A stretch of DNA of 64,000 bases from Salinispora oceanensis (GTDB lineage Bacteria; Actinomycetota; Actinomycetes; Mycobacteriales; Micromonosporaceae), in the NCBI RefSeq assembly GCF_000383575.1, contig NZ_KB911579.1, positions 3,504,523 to 3,568,522 on the forward strand. The letters run 5' to 3'. Shown in pieces: positions 54,969 to 63,815 of the stretch (the stretch's first letter is position 1; every line of letters starts with the position of its first letter). Under the pieces are notes generated by a model. That model saw only the letters and a list, made by a program, of their open reading frames with translations. It did no database searches and was not told where the DNA came from. The position numbers were made by a program, and so were the translations under genes.

Positions 54969-56351
54969 ATGAACCATCAGCGTCAGGAACGCGAACTGTG
55001 CCGCTCTGGCTTACGTAGGGCGGGTGCACGGTGGTGGGCTGTTGGACTGGCCGGCGTCGCCGGCCTGGCCCTCACCGCCACCACGGTCGGTGCCTTCGGC
55101 GGGCCGGCCGCCGGCGCCGTCGGAGGGGCTTTCGCTGCCGCCGACGATCAGCCCGAGAAGTCTGATCGGCGCACTGCTGAAGGCCACCGCACCGAAGGTA
55201 AGGCCGACGGGGAGGTGCAGGGGAAGAAGCGGGAGAAGTCGAAGGGCATTCCGGTGCCCTGTGACGCGGACAAGCTGATTGCCGCGATCACCCTCGCCAA
55301 CGCCCGCGGCGGCGCCACCCTCGACCTCGCCAGCAAGTGCACCTACCTACTCACCGCCAACCTCGACGGTAGTGGCCTCCCCGCCATCACCACCCCTATC
55401 ACCCTCAACGGCGGCAAGCACACCATCATCGAACGCGCCGCCGCCGTCGAACAGTTCAGAATCCTCACCGTCGACGTCGGCGGCGACCTCACCCTCAACC
55501 ACCTCACCATCACCGGCGGATACGCCGATACCGACGGCGGCGGAATCCTCGTCAACACCGGCGGGGCGCTCACCACCAAACACAGCACCATCACCCGTAA
55601 CATCGCCGGAGACAACGGCGGTGGCATCGCCAACGACGGCACCACCCTGGTCAAGCACTCCACGGTCAGCCGCAATACCTCTGGCATCCTCGGCGGTGGT
55701 ATTTCCAGCTCCGGCGTGCTCGAAGTAACCGATTCCGGCGTACGCGCAAATGTCACCGCCGCTGGCGGTGGGGTGGCAACTACGGGGAGTGCCCTGGTCC
55801 AGCACAGCACCATCTCCGACAATTCGGCCCAGGATGTTGTCGGTGGAATCATCGTGAACGGTGGTTCGGCGGTTGTCGAGGACAGTAGCGTTTCGGGCAA
55901 CACGGCGAACGGGGCGGTCGGTGGAATCCTTGCCAACGTAGGCACGCAGGTGTACCTCTCCTCGGTCACCCTCGCCGATAACGTCGCGGGCGAGCTGGCG
56001 GGCGCTCTGGCCATTGAGACCGGCGGCACGATGACCGTTACGGACAGCACTGTCGAGAACAACCGAGCGAGCACCAATGGTGGTGGAATCTATAACGCCG
56101 ACGAGCTGACCCTACTGAACACGAAGATCGTCGGAAATCAGGCCGACCTGGGTGGCGGCATCTACAATGTCGCCACGGGGACGGCCGCGCTGTACAACAC
56201 CAAGGTCATAAAGAACATCGCGGTCACCGACGGCGGCGGCATCTACAACGAGGCGGGTGGCACGGTCCTGCTGAACCCCGCCACCGGCACTGTGGTGATC
56301 AAGAACCGCCCGAACAACTGCTCCGGCATCGTGCCCGACTGCGCCGGGTAG
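54969..56351 (+). CDS. Secreted right-handed beta-helix protein
   Basis: A 460-residue protein with an N-terminal signal region (basic start, hydrophobic core at residues ~22-42), a charged Lys/Glu-rich linker (about 60-95) and then a long series of beta-helix coils. The coils repeat GGGI-N/A-N-G and HSTISxNxA patterns from residue ~190 to the end, as in polymorphic-outer-membrane/choice-of-anchor parallel beta-helix proteins. A possible disulfide near the C-terminus is formed by NCSGIVPDC. It may bind or cut polysaccharides, but no catalytic residues are recognisable. The upstream neighbours are gene remnants. Confidence 0.75.
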   Translation: MNHQRQERELCRSGLRRAGARWWAVGLAGVAGLALTATTVGAFGGPAAGAVGGAFAAADDQPEKSDRRTAEGHRTEGKADGEVQGKKREKSKGIPVPCDADKLIAAITLANARGGATLDLASKCTYLLTANLDGSGLPAITTPITLNGGKHTIIERAAAVEQFRILTVDVGGDLTLNHLTITGGYADTDGGGILVNTGGALTTKHSTITRNIAGDNGGGIANDGTTLVKHSTVSRNTSGILGGGISSSGVLEVTDSGVRANVTAAGGGVATTGSALVQHSTISDNSAQDVVGGIIVNGGSAVVEDSSVSGNTANGAVGGILANVGTQVYLSSVTLADNVAGELAGALAIETGGTMTVTDSTVENNRASTNGGGIYNADELTLLNTKIVGNQADLGGGIYNVATGTAALYNTKVIKNIAVTDGGGIYNEAGGTVLLNPATGTVVIKNRPNNCSGIVPDCAG

Positions 56352-56376
56352 CGAATCGCGCACAATCCGATTCACG

Positions 56377-56415
56377 AGGGTCCCGTTTCGCCGTGTGCCG
56401 GCGACGCGGGACCCT
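56377..56415. terminator. Bidirectional terminator
   Basis: AGGGTCCCG/CGGGACCCT make a 9-bp stem with an inner CGCCG/CGGCG stem. It lies between the convergent beta-helix and acetolactate-synthase-like genes. Confidence 0.75.
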
Positions 56416-56454
56416 CCGCCGTTCCCACCGTGGGCCCGTTCGCTCGGGCGGCGG

Positions 56455-58134
56455 CTAGTCGAAGCTGTCCGGAAGCAGGCTCTGGCCCAGATGGATGTTG
56501 CGCACCGAATTGATGGCCACATCGACGACCGACGGGCCGGGTTCGGCAAGCGCACGGGGCAGTACGTCGACCAGCTCCTCCTCGCTGGAGACCCGGTAAC
56601 CGTTCGCCCCGAACGACCGGGCATAGGCGGCGGAGTCGAGGAACCCCAGGTCAACACCGTGGTCGCGGCCGTACTTGAGCCGCTCCTCAAAGCGGGTCAT
56701 GTCGTAGGCGCCGTCCCGGAAGATGACATGCGTGAAGGTGAGGCCGAGGCGTACCGCGGTCTCGAGTTCCGCGCTGGAATACAGGAACCCGCCGTCGCCG
56801 GAGACCGACACCACCTGTCGACCTGGCCGTACGAGGCAGGCGGCCATGGCCCAGGGCAGGCTGACGCCGAGCGTCTGTTGGCCGTTGGAGAACAGCAGGT
56901 GCCCTGGCTCGTGCACGCGGAAGTGCTGCGCCATGTGCAGATAGAACGAGCCGACGTCGCAGGCCACCGTGGCGTCGTCGGCCAGCAGCTCACGCAGCTT
57001 GAGGACGACTGCCGGCGGTTCGAGGCCGCGGGAGTCGTCCGAGGCGGAGCGCGCCTCCAGGTCGATCTCGGCGAGCGCCCGCCGTTGGGCATCCATCAGC
57101 TCCCGGAACTCGGGCTCGAGGCGGAGCCCGGCGAGCGGTCCGGCCAGCTGCCGGAGCGTGGCGGCCAGGTCGCCCCGCAGCTCGAGCGTCGGCTGGTAGT
57201 GATTGCTGAGTTCGGCGGGGATGGAGTCGACGTGCACGATGGTGCGCGTCGAATCGGTGTTCCAGGCGGCGGAGGCGTACTCCACCTCGTCGTAGCCGAC
57301 GGTCAGCAGCAGATCCGCGTGCGCCATCACGACGTCGCCGGGCAGGTTGCGGAACACCCCGACTCGCCCGGCCCAGTGGTGGTCGAGTTCGCGGGACAGC
57401 ACCCCGGCGGCCTGAAAGGTCTCCACGACCGGAAGCTCGGTCTCGCCGATCAGGACACGCAGGGCGTGGCTCGCCTCCGGTTCACCGGAGCGCATGCCCG
57501 CGAGCACCACCGGCCGCCGCGCCGAGCGGATGAGCCGTACCGCCTCGGCGATCGCCTCGGACGGCGCCGCGTTCAGCCGGGGCACCGGCGCCGGCCGGTG
57601 CAGGGTCTGCGCGGTCGACGCGGCGAGTACGTCCTGGGGAAGCACCACCGCGGCGGCTCCGCGGGGCTCGGTGGTCGCCGTACGGATGGCCTTGCTCAGC
57701 GCCTCGCAGACGTTGTCCGGGTCGGAGACCTCGCCGGTGTACCTCGTCACCGTGGCGAGCAGGGCGGCGGAGTGGAATGACTGCTGCGCGCGTTTGAGCC
57801 GGTTGACGCGGGACGCCGCGCCGCAGAGGGCGATGACCGGATCCTGCTCCGTTGACGCCGTCAGCAGCCCGGTGGCGAGGTTGGCGGTGCCAGGTCCGGA
57901 GGTCACCAGCACGGCACCGGGGATGCCGGTAAGGCGGCCGACCGCCGCGGCCATGAACGCCGCGTTCTGCTCGTGACGGCACACGATCAGCTGGGGCCCA
58001 CCATCCGCCAGCGCGTCGTACATCGCGTCGATCTTGGCTCCGGGGACTCCGAAAATGTACTGCACGCCGTACGCCTGCAACACCTCGGCGACGCGCTGGG
58101 CAACGCGAGTCGGGTTCGATTCCGTCGTACCCAC
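56455..58134 (-). CDS. Acetolactate synthase-like ThDP enzyme (AlsS type)
   Basis: A 559-residue thiamine-diphosphate enzyme. The ThDP glutamate is in CRHEQNAAFMAAA (about residue 57), TSGPGTANLATGLL follows, and the cofactor motif begins GDGGFLYSSAELETA. The segments RLKRAQQSFHSAAL and FRDGAYDM resemble catabolic, FAD-independent AlsS rather than IlvB. AlsS condenses two pyruvates to acetolactate. No alsD (decarboxylase) or regulatory ilvN gene adjoins it. GTG 58134 with an upstream AGGGGGAC gives the family length; starts further upstream are unlikely. Confidence 0.78.
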   Translation of the reverse strand: MGTTESNPTRVAQRVAEVLQAYGVQYIFGVPGAKIDAMYDALADGGPQLIVCRHEQNAAFMAAAVGRLTGIPGAVLVTSGPGTANLATGLLTASTEQDPVIALCGAASRVNRLKRAQQSFHSAALLATVTRYTGEVSDPDNVCEALSKAIRTATTEPRGAAAVVLPQDVLAASTAQTLHRPAPVPRLNAAPSEAIAEAVRLIRSARRPVVLAGMRSGEPEASHALRVLIGETELPVVETFQAAGVLSRELDHHWAGRVGVFRNLPGDVVMAHADLLLTVGYDEVEYASAAWNTDSTRTIVHVDSIPAELSNHYQPTLELRGDLAATLRQLAGPLAGLRLEPEFRELMDAQRRALAEIDLEARSASDDSRGLEPPAVVLKLRELLADDATVACDVGSFYLHMAQHFRVHEPGHLLFSNGQQTLGVSLPWAMAACLVRPGRQVVSVSGDGGFLYSSAELETAVRLGLTFTHVIFRDGAYDMTRFEERLKYGRDHGVDLGFLDSAAYARSFGANGYRVSSEEELVDVLPRALAEPGPSVVDVAINSVRNIHLGQSLLPDSFD

Positions 58135-58262
58135 CGTCCCCCTGCTCCCCTCACCCGCACGTCTCAACGCCGACCCCGGACAAGTGCGTCGGAGACGTAC
58201 CCGTAATGAGCGCACCTACGCGGTCGGCGGAGTCAGAACCCCGGGAACCCGGCCCGGGGCGA

Positions 58263-59672
58263 TCAGGCGGCGGCTGGCAGTCGTACGGTGGCCGTCAGCC
58301 CCTGCCCGGGTGCTGAGTCCAGCGCCACGGTGCCGCCGTGCGCCTCGACGGTGTCGCGGACGATGGCCAGGCCCAACCCGGTGCCGCCGGGTGCGGCCCG
58401 CCCGGGGTCGGCACGCCAGAACCGGTCGAAGGCGTGCGCCAGCTCCGGGGCGTCGAGCCCGGGCCCCTCGTCGTGCACGACGAGTACGGCGTCCGCGTCG
58501 TCGCGGTGGACGCCAACCTCGACCGCCGTGCCGGGTGGGGTGTGCCGAACCGCGTTGCCGACCAGGTTCTGCACCACCTGGCGAAGCGCGGTCGCGTCGC
58601 CGGTGACGGTGACCCCCTCGTCGGCGGCGAGGATGAGTCGATGGTGGACGGCGGTGACCCGGAGGCTGTCCAGCACGTCCGCGCAGACGCGGCCCAGGTC
58701 GACCGCGACGCGCGCCAGCGGTTGGTGCGCGTCCAGCCGGGCCAGGGTGAGGAGCTGCTCGACGAGGGCCCCCATCCGGGTGCTCTCGGTACGGATTCGG
58801 CGCATCGCCTCGTCCACGCCGTCCCAGTCGGTGATTCCGTCGTTGAGGTAGAGGTCGGCCCAGCCGTGTACCGCGCTCAGCGGGGTACGCAGCTCGTGCG
58901 AGGCGTCGGCGACGAAGGTCCGGGTCAACGCCTCGCTCCGTTCCCGCTGGTCGAACGCCTCGTTCAGCGCGGTGGCGACGCTGCCGATCTCGGTACGCGG
59001 GTCGCCCATGGGTACGCGTCGGCGCAGGTCGCCGCGGCCGATCTCCCGGGCGGTGTCCGCCACGGCGCGCAGCGGTCGTAGCCCGGTGGTGAGTACCAGC
59101 CGGGCCAGCGCCACCCCCAGGACGACGATGAGCAGCCCGGCGATCCCCTGGACCAGGACCAGCCGGCGCAGCGTCGCCGCGTTGTCCGCCAGGGACACCC
59201 CGACCACCAGCCCGGTTACCGGACGGACCTGCCCGTTGAACTCCACCGGGAGGGCCTGCTCGGGGGGAAGCAGCTCGCGGCGCACCCGTAGCGCCGTCTC
59301 CGGGTCGGCGCCGATGGTCACCGGGTGCGCCGGCAACTCGTTGACCGGCGGCACCACGGGCGGCCGTGCGTCACCGTGCTGTAGGGGGAGCCGGGCGAGC
59401 ACCAGGTCGCCCTCGGCGTCGTAGAGGGCCAGGTAGGCGTTGGCGGGTACGAGCTGTTCCAGGCCGGTGGTGGGCAGGGTCGGCCCGGCGAGGCGGGCGC
59501 GCGCCAATCCCCGGTCGAGGACCAGCTCGATGGTGTTGTCGACCCGTTCGTCGAGGAATCGGCGTAACGCCAGGTAGGCGGTGACATCGGCGGCGAGCAG
59601 CCCGACCACCAGCAGCGCTACCGTGCCCACCAGCAGTCGGCCGCGGAGGCTCCGCACGGCCGGCCGCCTCAT
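58263..59672 (-). CDS. Sensor histidine kinase
   Basis: A 469-residue two-component kinase. It has a first membrane helix at residues ~14-33, an extracytoplasmic sensor region to ~165, a second helix (~168-190) and a HAMP domain. The phosphoacceptor box FVADASHELRTPLSAVHG lies around residue 255. The ATPase domain has the N-box QNLVGNAVRHTPPGT and the G-box VHDEGPGLD. All catalytic motifs are intact. ATG 59672 overlaps the response regulator stop (ATGA), so the two are co-translated. The signal is unknown. Confidence 0.92.
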   Translation of the reverse strand: MRRPAVRSLRGRLLVGTVALLVVGLLAADVTAYLALRRFLDERVDNTIELVLDRGLARARLAGPTLPTTGLEQLVPANAYLALYDAEGDLVLARLPLQHGDARPPVVPPVNELPAHPVTIGADPETALRVRRELLPPEQALPVEFNGQVRPVTGLVVGVSLADNAATLRRLVLVQGIAGLLIVVLGVALARLVLTTGLRPLRAVADTAREIGRGDLRRRVPMGDPRTEIGSVATALNEAFDQRERSEALTRTFVADASHELRTPLSAVHGWADLYLNDGITDWDGVDEAMRRIRTESTRMGALVEQLLTLARLDAHQPLARVAVDLGRVCADVLDSLRVTAVHHRLILAADEGVTVTGDATALRQVVQNLVGNAVRHTPPGTAVEVGVHRDDADAVLVVHDEGPGLDAPELAHAFDRFWRADPGRAAPGGTGLGLAIVRDTVEAHGGTVALDSAPGQGLTATVRLPAAA

Positions 59673-60424
59673 TCGGGCGGTTCCCGCAGGACGTAGCCGA
59701 AGCCGCGTACGGTGTGCAGCAACGGCGGGTCCGAGATATCGATCTTGCGCCGGAGCTGGCTGACGAACTTCTCCACCACCCCCGGATCGCCGGGGAAGTC
59801 GTACTGCCAGACCTGGGCCAGGATCTGCTGCTTGGACAGGACCCGGCCGGCGTTCTCCAGCAGGTGCCGCAGCAGCCGGAACTCGGTCGGCGACAGCTCG
59901 ACGGGCGTGCCCGCCCGGGTCACTGTGTGCGCGTCCTCGTCGAGTTCCAGATCGGCGACGGCGAGCCGGTTGGCCGTGCCGGGCCGCCCACCGAGGCGGC
60001 GCAGCACCGCGTTCACCCGGGCGATCACCTCCGCCACGCTGAACGGCTTGGTGATGTAGTCATCGCCGCCGAGGTTCAGCCCGGTGAGCCGATCCTCCAG
60101 CGAGTCCTTCGCGGTCAGGAAGACCACCGCGAGCTCCGGGAGCCCGCGGCGCAGGTCGTGGACCAGGTCGAAGCCGGAGCCGTCGGGCAGCATCACGTCC
60201 ACGATCGCCAACTCCGGAGCCAGCTCACCGGCGACCGTCCGGGCCTCGGACCGGGAGCCGGCGGACCGGGCGTCGAACCCGGCGACCCGTAGTGTGCGCA
60301 GCAGCAGCTCGGCCAGGGCTGGCTCGTCGTCCACCACCAGCACGCGGGCCCGCCAGACCGAGCTCAGCTCGGCGGTGGAGCCCGGCCGCGGTTGCCGGGC
60401 GGAACGTCCTGTGGGTCCGGCCAT
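59669..60424 (-). CDS. OmpR/PhoB-family response regulator
   Basis: A 251-residue regulator. The receiver domain has the acidic pair D32-D33, phosphoacceptor D76 (IVDVMLPDG), T104 and K126 (ITKPF). The C-terminal winged helix shows LSPTEFRLLRHLLENAGRVLSKQQIL and a final VRGFGYVLRE. ATG 60424 is chosen; a GATACT element lies six bases upstream. The gene is divergent from the LmeA-like/MMPL pair, and an array of 11-bp repeats fitting this DNA-binding fold lies in between. Confidence 0.92.
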   Translation of the reverse strand: MAGPTGRSARQPRPGSTAELSSVWRARVLVVDDEPALAELLLRTLRVAGFDARSAGSRSEARTVAGELAPELAIVDVMLPDGSGFDLVHDLRRGLPELAVVFLTAKDSLEDRLTGLNLGGDDYITKPFSVAEVIARVNAVLRRLGGRPGTANRLAVADLELDEDAHTVTRAGTPVELSPTEFRLLRHLLENAGRVLSKQQILAQVWQYDFPGDPGVVEKFVSQLRRKIDISDPPLLHTVRGFGYVLREPPE

Positions 60425-60457
60425 GGGGTCAGTATCTCCGGCGCGGGGACCGGGGAA

Positions 60458-60501
60458 CCTGCCAATCGGCTGCCGAACGGCTGACGGTTTGCTGAAGGCT
60501 C
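60458..60501. promoter_or_regulatory. Array of 11-bp direct repeats (candidate response-regulator operator)
   Basis: Units begin at 60458 (CCTGCCAA), 60469 (GCTGCCGA), 60480 (GCTGACGG) and 60491 (GCTGAAGG), each exactly 11 bases apart. OmpR/PhoB proteins typically bind tandem repeats with 11-bp spacing, and the array lies 34 bases before the response-regulator start. Confidence 0.6.
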
Positions 60502-60556
60502 GACGGACCGTCCGCGGAACGCCCCCGAAGGCGACCGGTCCGCGCCGCCCGATCCG

Positions 60557-60578
60557 GATCGTCAGCAAACCGGAAGGT
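60557..60578. promoter_or_regulatory. Inverted copy of the operator unit
   Basis: On the minus strand this reads CCTTCCGGTTT then GCTGACGATCC, matching the right-hand units of the array at 60458-60501. CGGTTTGCTGA at 60485-60495 and its exact complement at 60562-60572 form an 11-bp inverted repeat. It lies about 40 bases before the LmeA-like gene. Confidence 0.5.
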
Positions 60579-60620
60579 ACGCCGGAGGGGACCGGCAGGT
60601 CGGTGCGGTTGCCTTGGGGC

Positions 60621-61409
60621 ATGAGCCGGACTGATCTGCCGACCAGGGCCCGCCGACCGAGCCGGACCAGGTCCCGCCGCACCGATCGCTCGCTGGCCCG
60701 CCGGTTGCGGTTGCCGCTGGTGCTGGTCGTCGTCGCGCTGGTGCTCTCCTACGGCACCGATCGGTTCCTCGCCGCGGCGGTCGAACGGCGGGTGTCCGCG
60801 GCGGTCGGCTGTCGCCTCGACGGCGCCGAGCTGACCACCTCGCTGCCCGGCCCGCTCATCACTCCGCGACTACTGACCGGCGATCTGGGCGACGTGACCG
60901 TGCAGGGCATCGTCGACACCGAGGCCGGGCCGACCCACCTTCAGCTCTCCCTGCGTGACGTGCACGCCCGGCCGTTCTCGGACGAACCGGTTGACGTGGC
61001 CGGCGCCGAGGCGGCAATGACCCTGCCGTACGACCAACTGCCCGGCGCCGAAGCGGGCCAGCAGTGGTTCGAGAACGCCGGTGACCAACTCGCCGTGGTC
61101 CGGCCGGGCGTGGTCCTGGGCGGCGAGATGCGCGTACTCATGGATCTCGCGTTGGCCGGCGAGGAGCTGGTGCTCACCCCGGCCACCGTGGAGGTGGCCG
61201 GGCAGCAGCTGCCAGTGGACCTGGTCGCCCCGCTGCTCGGCGTACGCGACCCGGAGCTCGCGGGGCAGCTGGAGCCGCGCCACGTCGCCCTGCCGGGCCT
61301 CCCGAACGGTCTGACGCCCGACCGCGTCGCCGTCGGCCCCGACGGCCTGACCCTGCAGGCCAGCCTCGACACCAACGAGCTCGCCGCCGCGGGCGACTGC
61401 CGCGCGTGA
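60621..61409 (+). CDS. LmeA-like (DUF2993) phospholipid-binding protein
   Basis: A 262-residue protein with an arginine-rich N-terminus, one membrane anchor helix (residues ~32-48) and then the DUF2993 region (TDRFLAAAVERRVSAAVGCRLDGAELTTSLPGP..., shown here in part). LmeA of mycobacteria is a periplasmic phospholipid-binding protein needed for lipomannan elongation. The ATG at 60621 is chosen because upstream sequence is the shared promoter. The MMPL gene follows 51 bases later, so lipid handling by the pair is likely. Confidence 0.82.
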   Translation: MSRTDLPTRARRPSRTRSRRTDRSLARRLRLPLVLVVVALVLSYGTDRFLAAAVERRVSAAVGCRLDGAELTTSLPGPLITPRLLTGDLGDVTVQGIVDTEAGPTHLQLSLRDVHARPFSDEPVDVAGAEAAMTLPYDQLPGAEAGQQWFENAGDQLAVVRPGVVLGGEMRVLMDLALAGEELVLTPATVEVAGQQLPVDLVAPLLGVRDPELAGQLEPRHVALPGLPNGLTPDRVAVGPDGLTLQASLDTNELAAAGDCRA

Positions 61410-61460
61410 CGGCCCTCGATCCAGTGACCCAGATCCACCCCACTCCCTTCGGAGGTTTCG

Positions 61461-63722
61461 GTGCGTAAGGCCCTGTACTCGTACGGCCGGCTGGCCGCCC
61501 GCCGGCCCTGGCAGCTGCTCACCGCCTGGCTCCTGGTGGCCGCGGCCGTCGTGGGCGCGTGGGTGACGGTGGGCACCAGCATCGACGACGGCATCACCAT
61601 CCCGGGCAGCGACAGCAGCCGCGCGCAGGAGATCCAGAACGCGGTGTTCCCCGCCTCCGCCCTCGGCAACGGCACCCTGGTGTTCCACGACCCGGACTCC
61701 TCGGTCACCGCGCCCGAGGGGCGGGCGGCGATCGAGGCTTCGCTGCTGGCGGTGCGGGACGTGGAAGGGGTGACACAGGTGGTGCCCCCATTTCCGCAGG
61801 AGCCCGGCCAGCCCGCGCCGCGGATCAGCGCCGACGGGCACACCGCGTACGCGCAGGTCTACTTCGACGTGCCACCCGCCGCCCTCGGTGAGCAGGATGC
61901 CGACCGCGTGTTGGCCGCCGCCACCCCGGCGGTGGACGCCGGGCTGGAGGTGCTCCCCGGGGGGCAGCTCGCCCAGGCTGCGGCCGGGGATCCGGGGCAC
62001 CGCAGCGAGTTGATCGGTCTGGCCGTGGCCGCCGTCGTCCTGCTGGTGGCCCTCGGCGCGGCCGCGGCGATGGCCCTACCCCTGCTCTCCGCGCTGGTCG
62101 GGCTGGTGCTCGGGCTCGCCGCCATCGGGCTGCTCAGCCAGGTAGGAGCGATCCCGGACATCGCGACGACGGTGGCGAGCATGATCTCGCTCGGCGTCGG
62201 TATCGACTACGCGCTCTTCATCGTCGTGCGGTACCGCACCGCCCGGCAGGAGGGGCAATCACACGAGCGGGCGTTGGGGGTCGCGGTGGCCACCGCGGGC
62301 GCGGCGGTGCTCTTCGCCGGCGCCACCGTCGCCGTCGGCCTGGGTGGCCTGCTGTTGGCCGGGCTGCCGCTGCTGACCTCGCTGGGGTGGACCGCCGCCG
62401 TGGCGGTCGGGCTGTCGGTGGTGGCCGCGGTCGGTGTGCTGCCGGCCGTCCTCGGGGCCGTCGGCTCGCGGCTCGACGTCGGGGCGCTGCCCCGGCGTCG
62501 CGCGAAGAAGGCGTCGAAGGCGGGCTGGTGGCACCGGATCGGCGAGGGGACGGCCCGGCGGCCGTGGCTGGCGGTGGTCGGCTCGCTAATGGTGCTGGCG
62601 GTCTTCATCGCGCCGGTGGCGGACCTGGAGCTTGGCCAGCAGGACGGCGGCCACGACCCGGTCGGTACGCCCACCCGGCAGAGTTACGACCTGCTGGAGT
62701 CGGCGTTCGGCCCGGGCGTGAACGGGCCGTTGCTGGTCGTCGCCGACCTGGGTGACACCGCCCAGACCGACCCGGCCACGGTGCAGCGGCAGGCTCTCGC
62801 CCTCAGCTCCGCCCTGGCGGACGTGCCCGGCGTGCAGTCCGTCCAGGGGCCGCGGGTCTCCACCGACGGCAGTGGCGCGCTCTGGCAGGTGGTGCCGACG
62901 ACCGCGCCCAGCGACCCGGCCACCGGTGACCTCGTCACCCAGCTGCGTGCGGAGATCCTGCCGCCGCTGGCGACCGACGGTACGCAGCTGCACGTCGGCG
63001 GCCAGACCGCCGCGAAGATTGACTTCACCGACCAGGTGGCGGAGCGACTGCCGCTGGTGTTGGCGGTGGTGATCGCGCTGAGCTTCCTGCTGCTGGTCGT
63101 CCTGTTCCGTTCCTTCGTGATCCCGCTGACCGCCGCGCTGATGAACCTGCTCTCCGTCGGCGCCGCGTACGGCATCCTCACCTTCGCCTTCGCCGAGGGG
63201 CACCTCACGGGGCTGCTCGGGCTGGACGGGCCGGTGCCGATCGAGAGTTACATCCCGCTGATCCTCTTCGCGATCCTGTTCGGGCTGTCGATGGACTACG
63301 AGGTCTTCCTGGTCTCGTCGATCGCCGAGCGGTGGCACGCAGTCCGGGACAACCGGCGTGCGGTGGTGACCGGGCTCGGCTCGGCGGGACGGGTCGTCAC
63401 CGCGGCAGCGTTGATCATGTTCAGCGTCTTCATCAGCTTCGCCGGCCAGGACAACCCGCTGATCAAGATGTTCGGGGTGGGGCTCGGCGTGGCGGTGCTG
63501 CTCGACGCGGTGGTCGTCCGTGGGTTCCTGGTGCCGGGAATCATGGTGCTGCTCGGCCGCGCCAACTGGTGGTTCCCCCGCTGGCTGGACCGGCTCATGC
63601 CCCGGGTCGACCTGGAGGCGTCCCCGGTGACTGACGAGACATCCGCCGAGACGCCCGACCGGCTCGCGCCGGCCGACGTCCAGGCCGTTGTTGAGGCAGC
63701 TGACCCGGGCGGCGTGCGGTAG
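61461..63722 (+). CDS. MMPL family RND transporter
   Basis: A 753-residue membrane protein with twelve predicted helices in two halves, each half having a large extracytoplasmic loop after the first helix. The segments SLGVGIDYALFIVVRYR and LFGLSMDYEVFLVSSIAER are the paired GxxxDY/F motifs that carry protons in MMPL proteins. These transporters export lipids or hydrophobic compounds. The GTG start has a GGAGG site. It is in one unit with the LmeA-like gene and is probably controlled by the divergent two-component system. Confidence 0.93.
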   Translation: MRKALYSYGRLAARRPWQLLTAWLLVAAAVVGAWVTVGTSIDDGITIPGSDSSRAQEIQNAVFPASALGNGTLVFHDPDSSVTAPEGRAAIEASLLAVRDVEGVTQVVPPFPQEPGQPAPRISADGHTAYAQVYFDVPPAALGEQDADRVLAAATPAVDAGLEVLPGGQLAQAAAGDPGHRSELIGLAVAAVVLLVALGAAAAMALPLLSALVGLVLGLAAIGLLSQVGAIPDIATTVASMISLGVGIDYALFIVVRYRTARQEGQSHERALGVAVATAGAAVLFAGATVAVGLGGLLLAGLPLLTSLGWTAAVAVGLSVVAAVGVLPAVLGAVGSRLDVGALPRRRAKKASKAGWWHRIGEGTARRPWLAVVGSLMVLAVFIAPVADLELGQQDGGHDPVGTPTRQSYDLLESAFGPGVNGPLLVVADLGDTAQTDPATVQRQALALSSALADVPGVQSVQGPRVSTDGSGALWQVVPTTAPSDPATGDLVTQLRAEILPPLATDGTQLHVGGQTAAKIDFTDQVAERLPLVLAVVIALSFLLLVVLFRSFVIPLTAALMNLLSVGAAYGILTFAFAEGHLTGLLGLDGPVPIESYIPLILFAILFGLSMDYEVFLVSSIAERWHAVRDNRRAVVTGLGSAGRVVTAAALIMFSVFISFAGQDNPLIKMFGVGLGVAVLLDAVVVRGFLVPGIMVLLGRANWWFPRWLDRLMPRVDLEASPVTDETSAETPDRLAPADVQAVVEAADPGGVR

Positions 63723-63784
63723 ACGAGGTGGAGGGTTGCCGGCAGTGCCGCTGTCGGCGGATCGGCGGGCTCACTGATTGACCC

Positions 63785-63806
63785 GTACGACTTGTACGAG
63801 TTGTAC
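63785..63806. promoter_or_regulatory. Three GTAC boxes spaced by 9 bp
   Basis: GTAC occurs at 63785, 63794 and 63803 within the near-palindrome GTACGACTTGTACGAGTTG. It ends about 10 bases before the antitoxin start, the usual place for toxin-antitoxin autoregulation. Confidence 0.5.
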
Positions 63807-63815
63807 GCCAGGGTC

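Noticed and set aside
53229..56351. Integrated mobile element
   Set aside because: Gene remnants and a regulator pair suggest past rearrangement, but no integrase, transposase, att repeats or tRNA was found.
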